This document shows, one piece after another, positions 14,748-21,585 of a stretch of DNA of 33,533 nt. The stretch is taken from the NCBI GenBank assembly GCA_964393335.1, contig CAYMTN010000034.1, forward strand, positions 1-33,533, read 5' to 3'. Source of the stretch: CAYMTN01 sp964393335. GTDB lineage: Bacteria; Chloroflexota; Anaerolineae; Aggregatilineales; Aggregatilineaceae. Every line of letters begins with the position of its first letter. Position 1 is the first letter of the stretch. The notes beneath the pieces were generated by a model, which was not told the DNA's origin, ran no database searches, and saw only the letters and a program-made list of their open reading frames with translations. The translations under genes and the position numbers were made by a program.

Positions 14748-15881
14748 ATGCACCAAAAACCTATCACCTTGCTTGTGATCGCCATGCTCGTCCTGGCAGC
14801 CCTGCCGGTTATGGGACTGTCAGCGGCGGCGGCAAAAGGCGAAGCTGTATCGATCGGGCTTTCCCTGCCCTCAGTCGACGATCCGATGTACGCGGGCCTG
14901 AGCAACGGCGCGCAGGCCGCCGCCGACGATCTGGGCATCGACCTGGTTGTGACCTCGGCGGATAACGACGTAGACACCGAGCTGGCGAATGTGCAGTCGC
15001 TGATCGATCAGGGCGTCAACGCGCTGGTCATCAGCCCCATCGATCCGGAAGCCAGCCAGGCGGCGATTGCCGCGGCGAATGACGCGGGAATCCCCGTGTT
15101 GTTGACCGGCTTCGATCCAAATGTGGCTGTGCAGGACGTGGACGTCGTCTCGACCATCGTTCCCAACGAAGTTCAGGGCGGCTGGCTGGCGGCCAGCGTG
15201 TTGTGTGAAGCCACCGGCAGCACCGGCACCGTGCTCGAACTGGTCGGGGCTGCGGCAGACGTCGTCGCGCAGGCGCGGAGTGAAGGCTTCAATATGTTCA
15301 TGGCCCAGGAATGCGCCGGCGTGAACGTGATCCAGATGGCAACCGCTGACCTGGACCGGGATACGCTGATCGCAAATTTCACCGCCCAACTGGACGCCCA
15401 GACGATCAACGGCGTGTTTGCATACAACGACTCAACCACGCTGGCAGCGCTCGAAGCTTCGATCATTGCTCGCAAAGGCGGCATCGTCTTCGTTGGCTTT
15501 GACGCCACCGACGACGCTATGGCCGCGCTTCAGCAGGGCCGGTTGCAGGCGATTATCACCCCGGTTGGCTGGTTGTTGGGCACGACCGACGTACAGGCGG
15601 CCAATGCTTTCCTGAACGGCACCGACTTGCCTGAAATCATTCGGGTGCAGTTGGGCGTGCTGAATGTCGAATCAACCGCGATGTTCCGCGCGGGTCCGCG
15701 CTCCGGCAATTTCGAGGGTGATCCGCGTTCGGGCAACTTCGAGGGTGGCCCCGGCTCCGGCAATTTCGAGGGCGGCCCGGGTTCGGGCAACTTCGAGGGT
15801 GGCCCCGGCTCCGGCAATTTCGAGGGTGGCCCTGGCTCTGGCAACTTTGAGGGCGGCCCCGGTTCGGGTAACTTCGAATAA
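14748..15881 (+). CDS. Secreted sugar-type ABC substrate-binding protein with C-terminal GGPGSGNFE repeats
   Basis: A 377-aa periplasmic-binding-protein-like (RbsB type, Peripla_BP_4-like) protein. Residues 1-29 form a Sec signal peptide without a lipobox cysteine, so it is not a typical lipoprotein. The two-lobed ligand-binding fold covers about 32-310, with typical segments SIGLSLPSVDDPMYAGL, LVISPIDPEA and GIVFVGFDATDDA. The last 63 residues are seven 9-residue units of the type GGPGSGNFE ending at the stop. The ATG at 14748 is chosen because AAGGAG (14735-14740) precedes it and the signal peptide starts there. No permease or ATPase gene is nearby, so it is an orphan binding protein. Ligand unknown; a sugar or related small molecule is inferred from family. 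Confidence 0.88.
   Translation: MHQKPITLLVIAMLVLAALPVMGLSAAAAKGEAVSIGLSLPSVDDPMYAGLSNGAQAAADDLGIDLVVTSADNDVDTELANVQSLIDQGVNALVISPIDPEASQAAIAAANDAGIPVLLTGFDPNVAVQDVDVVSTIVPNEVQGGWLAASVLCEATGSTGTVLELVGAAADVVAQARSEGFNMFMAQECAGVNVIQMATADLDRDTLIANFTAQLDAQTINGVFAYNDSTTLAALEASIIARKGGIVFVGFDATDDAMAALQQGRLQAIITPVGWLLGTTDVQAANAFLNGTDLPEIIRVQLGVLNVESTAMFRAGPRSGNFEGDPRSGNFEGGPGSGNFEGGPGSGNFEGGPGSGNFEGGPGSGNFEGGPGSGNFE
15690..15878 (+). repeat. Seven tandem 27-bp coding repeats
   Basis: Seven contiguous 27-base units encode AGPRSGNFE, GDPRSGNFE and five GGPGSGNFE. Units 3 and 5 are identical, while the others differ mainly at synonymous third positions, so the protein repeat is kept while the DNA has drifted. 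The first two units carry R instead of G at position 4, marking them as the older edge. The array ends exactly at the stop codon. Confidence 0.95.
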
Positions 15882-15902
15882 GCCGCTGAAAACAGTCTCA
15901 AA

Positions 15903-15971
15903 CCCACATTCCGCACCCCAAAAGAGCAAAATCGGGATGAAGTTTCGGTGCGAACAGGTGCGGAATGTGGG
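15903..15971 (+). repeat. Perfect 15-bp inverted repeat with 39-base loop
   Basis: CCCACATTCCGCACC (15903-15917) pairs perfectly with GGTGCGGAATGTGGG (15957-15971). It begins 21 bases after the stop of the binding-protein gene. A T7 run (16006-16012) follows about 35 bases later, so it may act in termination or mRNA protection, but the spacing is not that of a classical terminator. The loop holds a second GGTGCG copy at the right side, allowing an alternative pairing. Confidence 0.6.
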
Positions 15972-16043
15972 ACGAAAGAAGCGCTTGTCAGGGTTCGTTC
16001 CCCGGTTTTTTTACATTGGTTGGCGGCGGCACTCTCCTCTGGT

Positions 16044-16073
16044 TGGACATCCATCGACCTCACACCGTATAAA
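16044..16073 (+). promoter_or_regulatory. Candidate promoter for the PAF-AH-like gene
   Basis: TGGACA (16044-16049), an 18-base spacer and TATAAA (16068-16073), each five of six to consensus, ending about 45 bases before the ATG at 16118. Confidence 0.55.
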
Positions 16074-16117
16074 TGATTAACATCAACCCCAAACAGTCAT
16101 TTGAGTAGGAGAGGACT

Positions 16118-17248
16118 ATGCTGAAACGACTGTTTTGCGCGTTATTGATGGTCATGCTGGTCGGTGTGTTGTTACCGTGGTCAGTTGCCGGGCAGGCGAG
16201 CAATTGGCTACCCGCCCCGACCGGTCCGTATCAGGTAGGCACGACGACTTATCACTGGGTTGACGAATCCCGCCCTGAGATATTCACCAAAGACCCGGAC
16301 GACAAGCGTGAGCTTCTCGTGCGAATCTGGTATCCCGCTGAAGTGGATGTGAATGCCACTCCGGAGCCGTATGGTCCCGACCCGGATATCATCCTATCTT
16401 TCCCTACGACCTCCATAACACTGTCGGCAGATATAGAATTCACCCTGTCTGCCGAGGAACTTGTCCTCACACCCACTCACAGTTATCGCGATGCGCCGGT
16501 TTCAGATGCGGCGGCCAGCTACCCGGTGCTCGTCTTCTCGCACGGCTGGGTTGCCAGGCCAGAGTTTTATGCTGCTCAAATCGAAGAACTGGCGAGTCAG
16601 GGGTACGTTGTGGCCAGTATCGTTCACACCCATATTGCCATGTTGACGGTATTCCCTGACGGATGCATCGTGCCGTTCTCTAACCCGGACCACGATCTGG
16701 CGCTGGAGGTCGGTGCACAGGATCAAAGTTTTGTGCTCGATCAGTTGGTGTTGTTAAACGACGCCCTCCCCACAGAACGGTTTAGTGGTCGTCTTGCGCT
16801 GGACCGTGTCGGGAATTTTGGTCAGTCCTGGGGAGCAGCCGTAGTCCTGTTGGCTTGTCTGCGGGATAGCCGCTTCGCCGCAGCGATCCCTGAAGATGGC
16901 TCTTTTCCTGATGCAGTCGCCCGCGAGGGGCTTGACCTGCCAGTCATGTTTATGAAACGCGATGGTGCAACGGCCTCTGTTGCCCTTCCCAGTCTACGGG
17001 GACCAGCTTACAATCTCATCTTCGACGGCTTTGGCCACATGGATTTCACTGACTTCACACTTTATCCTGGCATATCATCGTCTGACCCTTACTTGCTCGG
17101 TACCGTTGAGGGACTCCGCGCCGCACGTGTGATCAATGCCTACCTGCTGGCTTTTTTCGACCAGTACCTCAAAGGTGACTCCTCGCCTTTGCTCAACGGA
17201 CCTTCATCAGAATACCCTGAAGTGGAATTTGAGGCGCGCAACTTGTAG
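16118..17248 (+). CDS. Secreted platelet-activating-factor acetylhydrolase-like alpha/beta hydrolase
   Basis: A 376-aa exported hydrolase: hydrophobic signal peptide (about 1-27, ending SVAGQA), then a region typical of PAF-AH-type esterases (GPYQVGTTTYHWVDESRPEIF...RELLVRIWYPAE). The catalytic triad can be proposed: nucleophile S237 in GQSWG, D260 in IPEDGSF and H307 in GFGHMDFTD; VLVFSHG (137-143) supplies the oxyanion loop. The family hydrolyses short or oxidised acyl esters of phospholipids, but many bacterial members have other ester substrates. AGGAGAGG lies just before the ATG. Its own promoter (16044-16073) suggests separate transcription from the binding-protein gene upstream. Confidence 0.85.
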   Translation: MLKRLFCALLMVMLVGVLLPWSVAGQASNWLPAPTGPYQVGTTTYHWVDESRPEIFTKDPDDKRELLVRIWYPAEVDVNATPEPYGPDPDIILSFPTTSITLSADIEFTLSAEELVLTPTHSYRDAPVSDAAASYPVLVFSHGWVARPEFYAAQIEELASQGYVVASIVHTHIAMLTVFPDGCIVPFSNPDHDLALEVGAQDQSFVLDQLVLLNDALPTERFSGRLALDRVGNFGQSWGAAVVLLACLRDSRFAAAIPEDGSFPDAVAREGLDLPVMFMKRDGATASVALPSLRGPAYNLIFDGFGHMDFTDFTLYPGISSSDPYLLGTVEGLRAARVINAYLLAFFDQYLKGDSSPLLNGPSSEYPEVEFEARNL

Positions 17249-17602
17249 TGCCCGTTCGACAAGTTACATAGCCGGAATGTCGCCAACCCTGTGCAAAAAC
17301 GATACTTCAGCCCGCGTGTTCAATTTTCCTGGCTTATGGAGGAAACAAAACGAAGTCGCACAATAGAGGTTGGTTTTGGGTGATTAGTTGTTGGTCAAAC
17401 CGGCTACTTGCGTACGCGCTTTTACCAACAACCAATAACTAATAACCTTTTTCCCATGATGCGAATTCTAAATGGTTTGTCCATTAGTTCTACAGCAGCA
17501 CTTAGCGTTTTCAGCCCTCATCCCCTGGCCCCTTCTCCCTCAGGGCTACTCATTACCCACAAGTGGCAGGTTGTTAAAGCCAGAATGGTTTTTAAGCAGC
17601 GT
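17249..17602. other. Intergenic region with repeat-like elements
   Basis: No gene is supported here. An imperfect inverted repeat joins 17381-17398 (GATTAGTTGTTGGTCAAA) with 17421-17440. The right arm belongs to a CAATAACTAA-rich stretch (17421-17447) that matches the sdhA-sdhB gap (3391-3417) at 23 of 27 positions, and a T5 follows. Around 17515-17539 lies a CCCTCATCCCCTGGCCCC stretch of the kind often found as dispersed intergenic repeats in bacterial genomes; that resemblance is from memory. Confidence 0.45.
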
Positions 17603-17630
17603 TCGACAGCTCAACCCTGTACAATATAGA
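17603..17630 (+). promoter_or_regulatory. Candidate promoter for the PPOX-family gene
   Basis: TCGACA (17603-17608, five of six), a 16-base spacer and TATAGA (17625-17630, four of six), ending about 33 bases before the ATG at 17663. Confidence 0.4.
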
Positions 17631-17662
17631 ACGCATACGCAGTGAACCATAGGAGCCAGATC

Positions 17663-18217
17663 ATGGCAAAAGTCTACGAAGCGATCACCGAAAAACTACA
17701 GACGTTCATTCGCGGCCAACACCTCTTTCTTGTGGCGACGGCTCCGCTTAGCGGCGAGGGACATATCAATCTATCCCCCAAAGGATTGGACTGCTTCCGC
17801 ATTCTATCCGAAACCCAGGTTGCCTACCTGGATCTGGTCGGCAGCGGGAACGAGACCTCCGCCCATCTGCTGGAAAATGGCCGGATCACGTTTATGTTCT
17901 GCGCGCTCAACGACGCGCCGATGATTCTACGCCTCTATGGACAGGGGCGAGTCGTCCTGCCGGGCGATGCCGAATGGCCCGATCTCATCCAACAATTTCC
18001 CGCTCACCGCGGCATCCGCCAGATCGTCATCGCCGACATCGACCGGGTGCAGACCTCGTGCGGCTTCGGCGTGCCGCTCTACGAATACCAGGGCGAGCGC
18101 GATGCCCTGATCAAATGGGCCGAAAACAAAGACGACGAAGGGCTGGCCGTCTATCAGCGCGAAAAGAACTCGGCCAGTATCGACGGCCTGCCCACCCCGC
18201 TCAGCCTGCGGACGTGA
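17663..18217 (+). CDS. Pyridoxamine 5'-phosphate oxidase (PPOX)-family flavin-binding protein
   Basis: A 184-aa protein of the split-barrel flavin reductase/PNPOx-like family. Recognised from the overall pattern: FIRGQHLFLVATAPLSGEGHINLSPKG at the N-terminus (the substrate/flavin barrel strand), TSAHLLENGRITFMFCAL in the middle and a long C-terminal segment with LYGQGRVV. Members bind FMN or F420 and are mostly uncharacterised oxidoreductases, so no substrate is proposed. The ATG at 17663 is preferred over the GTG at 17642 because AGGAG (17651-17655) is 7 bases before it. It ends one base before the stop of the convergent serine hydrolase gene, leaving no room for a terminator, so the two transcripts probably overlap. 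Confidence 0.82.
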   Translation: MAKVYEAITEKLQTFIRGQHLFLVATAPLSGEGHINLSPKGLDCFRILSETQVAYLDLVGSGNETSAHLLENGRITFMFCALNDAPMILRLYGQGRVVLPGDAEWPDLIQQFPAHRGIRQIVIADIDRVQTSCGFGVPLYEYQGERDALIKWAENKDDEGLAVYQREKNSASIDGLPTPLSLRT

Positions 18218-18218
18218 T

Positions 18219-19748
18219 CTATTCCCGCTGGCCGGTGATGATGATGGGGGCGCCGAAAGGGTCCGCCCGGTTCACAGCAGTTAAGAGCATTCGGTCGTAG
18301 TTGAACAGCGCCTCAAACTGCCATTTGAAGTTATTGCCGATTTCGTCTACCTCGAAGGCAAAGGTGTGTTCGTTTTTCCAACCGCCTTTGGACGCCGCAG
18401 GCAGACCGTAACGGCCCGGCGCGATCCGCGCGATACCGTCCAGGCCAATTTCCCAGCTACAAGTCAGGTCGGACCACGTGATGGCGACCAGCGCCGTGTT
18501 CTCCGTTGGAAACGTCAGAACCAGTTCGGTCACGCCCAGCAGGTTCGGATCGAGCAAATAGGTTTTCCCGGCGATGTCAGCGGCGGTAGCTGGCAGCGGC
18601 GGCACCGGGACCGGCTCAACCGTCGGCAGGGCTGCGGCGGCTTCCTGAATCGCGGCATCCAGCCGGGCGACTCCAGCCGGGTTATCTGGCAGCGGAGTCG
18701 ATGACGCAGCGGCGGGCAGCAGGTATTCATCCAACAACTGCTTGAAAACAGCCTGGTCGTCTCCCCCGTTGCCGGTCACGACGACGATCATCTGTTGGTC
18801 GGGGATCACCTGGACGATCTGCCCGCCGCGCCCCTGAGCGGAGTAACCATTGGCATCCAGCCACCACAAATAGCCATAAAAATCCGTGTCACTGCCCGCC
18901 GGTGGATGCGTCGCCGCCGTCACCCAGCCAGCAGGCAGCAGTTGCTTGCCGTCCCACATCCCATCGTGGAGATAGAGATAGCCGAGTTTTGCCATATCGT
19001 GCGGGGTCAGGCGCAGATCACCCCAGCCGTGGACAATTTCCGCCGGACCAACGGGCCAGACCACCTCCAAGATACCCAGCGGCTCAAACAAGTATTGAGA
19101 CGCGAAATCCATCGTGCTCATCCTGGTAGCCTGGGCCAGAATCGCTTGCAGCAGATGGGCGCCAGGGCTGCAATAGGCCCACTTGGTACCAGGAGGCGAC
19201 ACCACCGGTAGATCGAGCGTGAATTGAACCCAGTCGGGCGCAGCGATCATCAGGTACAATTCTCGCTCGCCGAATGCCAAACCACAGGCAAACCCGGATC
19301 GCATGGTGAGCAGATCCTCGATGGTCATGACCTGTTTGTCGGCATCCAGATGAGCAATGGTCCGATCCGGGAAAAAATCGACGACCCGCTGATCCACGCC
19401 GGTCAAAAACCCTTCTTGAATGGCACGCCCGATCAGAGTCGCGGTGAAGCTTTTGGTCACGGAAGCCAGATCGTGCAGCCCGCCGGCCTGATAAGGATAA
19501 AAGGCCGCATCGGCGACGATGGTGCCATTCCGAATGACTAACAGGCTGTGGACATCGTACTGGTTCTGTTGGCGTAGATACTCAACCGCGTCGGCCAGCA
19601 GACCCGAATCCATGCCCTGCTGTTCCGGTGACGAGGTCCGCCAGCCATCGGTAGGCCAGTCGTCATCCTGCGCCCTGGCGGATCGGACCGGCCATCCGGC
19701 CAACACCAACAAAATCAGCCCTAGCCAACAAATTTTTTTGCTTAACAT
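18219..19748 (-). CDS. Secreted serine hydrolase, class C beta-lactamase / PBP-like
   Basis: A 509-aa exported protein with a signal peptide (1-26, ending ARAQ). The beta-lactamase-fold domain (about 35-365) has the active-site SVTK (S96-K99) in LASVTKSFTATLIGRA, a YCS (192-194) at the usual YxN position with the N replaced by S, and GRGGQ as the third motif. A C-terminal beta-rich domain (about 390-509) resembles the lipocalin-like tails of such hydrolases. The family includes beta-lactamases, D-amino-acid peptidases and esterases; which applies here is not visible, and the altered YxN argues against a plain beta-lactamase. AGGAGA lies 5 bases before the ATG. It converges on the PPOX gene. 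Confidence 0.87.
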   Translation of the reverse strand: MLSKKICWLGLILLVLAGWPVRSARAQDDDWPTDGWRTSSPEQQGMDSGLLADAVEYLRQQNQYDVHSLLVIRNGTIVADAAFYPYQAGGLHDLASVTKSFTATLIGRAIQEGFLTGVDQRVVDFFPDRTIAHLDADKQVMTIEDLLTMRSGFACGLAFGERELYLMIAAPDWVQFTLDLPVVSPPGTKWAYCSPGAHLLQAILAQATRMSTMDFASQYLFEPLGILEVVWPVGPAEIVHGWGDLRLTPHDMAKLGYLYLHDGMWDGKQLLPAGWVTAATHPPAGSDTDFYGYLWWLDANGYSAQGRGGQIVQVIPDQQMIVVVTGNGGDDQAVFKQLLDEYLLPAAASSTPLPDNPAGVARLDAAIQEAAAALPTVEPVPVPPLPATAADIAGKTYLLDPNLLGVTELVLTFPTENTALVAITWSDLTCSWEIGLDGIARIAPGRYGLPAASKGGWKNEHTFAFEVDEIGNNFKWQFEALFNYDRMLLTAVNRADPFGAPIIITGQRE

Positions 19749-20016
19749 TCGTTCTCCTGCTTATATACACCCTACCGCAGTAAACGTTTGGCGCGAGCTT
19801 GGTGGTGTCGTCGCTGTCTCGACCTCCGTCATACTCCGCTCTCACCCCTTCCGCTGCCTGTCTCGATGTGAGCGTCGATTCTACTCCCTTATCTGCGGCT
19901 GTAGAATTAGAGTGTGTATGGAAAGCATCTGGAGGGGATGTTTTTAATATTTTCCCCACCCTGTGTCTGAGGGGACTTTACACCCTTGAGAGAAGCTGAG
20001 GTTAGCTCTCGTGTTG
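19749..20016. other. Intergenic region, lower GC
   Basis: 268 bases upstream of the serine hydrolase and downstream of the small membrane protein. Open frames here have no ribosome binding site or recognisable protein. TATATA lies 13-18 bases before the hydrolase start codon but has no partner -35. The base composition drops from here to about 20950, in step with the IS remnant. Confidence 0.35.
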
Positions 20017-20394
20017 TTAAGAAAAAGCTTCGAGCACCCAAAATATCCATAGTAATGAGCCGAAAAACAGGGCGATTCCCGTATAAGCGTAGTCAGCTCC
20101 TGTAAAATTAACGTCGTGTCTCATGCGAAAGACGCCCACGCTGGTGACCCCTAATCCGATGAGTGCAGGGCCAAAAAGATGGAGATATTCTGTTTCCTCG
20201 TACTGAAAAAGCTGGATGAACATCCACACGAATGAGAGAGCAAGTAAGACGATACCGATCTCAGGGATAATGACTTTTCGATCCTTCAGATCGCTCCAAT
20301 CAATAAGCTCGCTAGAAATTCCCCAAATAATCAAAGCGAGGGAAACGAGAGCTGGTCCGAAAAAGATACCGCAATTTATGCATGGTTGACTCAT
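20017..20394 (-). CDS. Hypothetical four-helix membrane protein
   Basis: A 125-aa protein of unknown family with four hydrophobic segments (about 10-27, 41-60, 69-90 and 103-122). It has two cysteines near the N-terminus (MSQPCINCGIFFG) that could form a CxxC-like pair. The ATG at 20392-20394 is preferred to the upstream frame-open start because GGAGGAGG lies just before it. The gene is less GC-rich than its neighbours and begins 30 bases past the end of a decayed IS5-type transposase, so it may have arrived with that element or been left behind by it. Confidence 0.6.
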   Translation of the reverse strand: MSQPCINCGIFFGPALVSLALIIWGISSELIDWSDLKDRKVIIPEIGIVLLALSFVWMFIQLFQYEETEYLHLFGPALIGLGVTSVGVFRMRHDVNFTGADYAYTGIALFFGSLLWIFWVLEAFS

Positions 20395-20423
20395 ACGCCT
20401 CCTCCATCCTAGAGAGCCAAGAC

Positions 20424-20931
20424 TCACCAGAAGCCGCCATCCGCCCAAATCAACTCCAACCGCGTAAAGAGCATGTGGACGACTAAGAACAACCAGGGGG
20501 CGACGGTGCGATCCTGAAGGTCGGCTTCAAACACCAACACCTTTAACACCAAACCCACCGTATCGACTAACACATGTCGCTTGCGCCCGTTGATTTTCCC
20601 TCTTTTTCCGTCGTTTTGACAGTTTGACTATCCAGAATGGCAGCACTCGGTTCCGCCTCGCGTCTCAGTGTGATCCGCGTTTTTTCCCGGAGCGCGCCGT
20701 TAATGCACTCCCACGTCCCGTCCAGACGCCACTGGCGAAAATAATCATAGATGGTAGACCAGGGCGGCAAATCATGGGGCATCAATCGCCACGCACACCC
20801 ACTGCGTAGGACATAGGCGATGGCATTCAGAATTTCTCGACGGTCATGGGTGGCTGGACGGCCAATTCTTTGTCGCATAAATCTGTCGGATATGCTTTTC
20901 GGGGCGGTGGTTCTTGTCCGTTTTTCTTCAT
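20424..20931 (-). pseudogene. IS5-family transposase remnant, read in three frames
   Basis: Three frames join into one transposase. From the ATG at 20931 a first frame reads MKKNGQEPPPRKAYPTDLCD, the usual IS5 N-terminus. A second frame gives GRPATHDRREILNAIAYVL through ILDSQTVKTTEKEG, including the first catalytic Asp. A third frame gives INGRKRHVLVDTVGLVL through LELIWADGGF, with the second catalytic Asp, and stops at 20424. Stretches normally found at both junctions (between DKEWA and GRP, and a GGxRGYDAGKK-like part) are missing, so there are at least two internal deletions with frameshifts. The C-terminal third with the catalytic Glu is absent. No terminal inverted repeats were found. 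It is inactive. Confidence 0.85.
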
Positions 20932-20995
20932 TATACCCCTTTCCGTACACGCTCTTAGCCTCATTGGCGTGCGAAGTGTGAGTCAAAAACCATCA

Positions 20996-21030
20996 CCGCC
21001 CCTGGTCGCTGACCGGGGGCGGCGTTTTTT
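20996..21030. terminator. Intrinsic terminator downstream of the ankyrin gene
   Basis: A 12-bp stem (CCGCCCCTGGTC with GACCGGGGGCGG, one T-G wobble) and a 3-base loop. A T6 run follows on the plus strand; on the minus strand a T5 appears about 9 bases past the stem. It lies 30 to 65 bases beyond the stop of the minus-strand ankyrin gene, which is the only gene that could use it here. Confidence 0.7.
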
Positions 21031-21061
21031 GCGTGACGGGTGAGCAGGCGCAGAGCGCGTG

Positions 21062-21541
21062 TCAGCTTTCCAGCTTACGCCGGATCATCGCCGCGATCTG
21101 CGTGTGATTCCGGGACTGTGCGAATTCGAGCGGCGTCTGGCCGCTGTTGGACGTGATGGTCAGGTTCGCCCCGGCATTGATCAGCACTTCCGCCGTTTCG
21201 ACGTTATTCTGCCAGACCGCGTCGTGCAGCGCCGTGTAGCCGTTATACGGCCCCTGCTGATCGATGGCGATGCCGTACTCGATCAACAAGCGGGCCGCGT
21301 CGGCTCGCCCGGCATACGCAGCCGCGTGCAGCGCCGTCGCCTTCATGCCCGGATCAACGGCGGTCACGTCCGCGCCCGCTTCCAGCAGCGCCTTGACGAT
21401 CTCCGTATGGCCCATATAAGCGGCCATGATCAGCGGCACGTCCTGGCTCGCGTCTTTTTCATCGACGTTGACGCCCTGGGCGATCAACTGTTGGACTTTG
21501 GCGATATCGTTACGTTTTACGGCATCCATCAATGCTGTCAT
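21062..21541 (-). CDS. Ankyrin-repeat protein
   Basis: A 159-aa protein made almost only of ankyrin repeats: about four full repeats (34-66, 67-99, 100-133 and a divergent first one at 1-33) and a partial fifth. Consensus signatures include AAYMGHTEIVKALLEAGADV, TALHAAAYAGRADAARLLIEYG and TALHDAVWQNNVETAEVLINAGANL. It has no signal peptide, so it is likely a cytosolic protein-interaction module. GGAGG precedes the ATG by 5 bases. It starts 44 bases after the stop of the giant adhesin/peptidase gene on the same strand, so it may be co-transcribed with it. Partner unknown. Confidence 0.9.
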   Translation of the reverse strand: MTALMDAVKRNDIAKVQQLIAQGVNVDEKDASQDVPLIMAAYMGHTEIVKALLEAGADVTAVDPGMKATALHAAAYAGRADAARLLIEYGIAIDQQGPYNGYTALHDAVWQNNVETAEVLINAGANLTITSNSGQTPLEFAQSRNHTQIAAMIRRKLES

Positions 21542-21585
21542 GTGTGCCTCCCTGGATGGATCGCGTTATTTTTATGGTTATCCCG

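Noticed and set aside
15690..15878. 27-base repeats considered as a CRISPR array
   Set aside because: The units are directly tandem with no spacers and are in frame within the binding-protein gene.
17408..17629. A 73-codon open frame in the gap before the PPOX gene
   Set aside because: It has no ribosome binding site, its composition comes from repeat-like intergenic sequence, and it overlaps the candidate promoter of the next gene.
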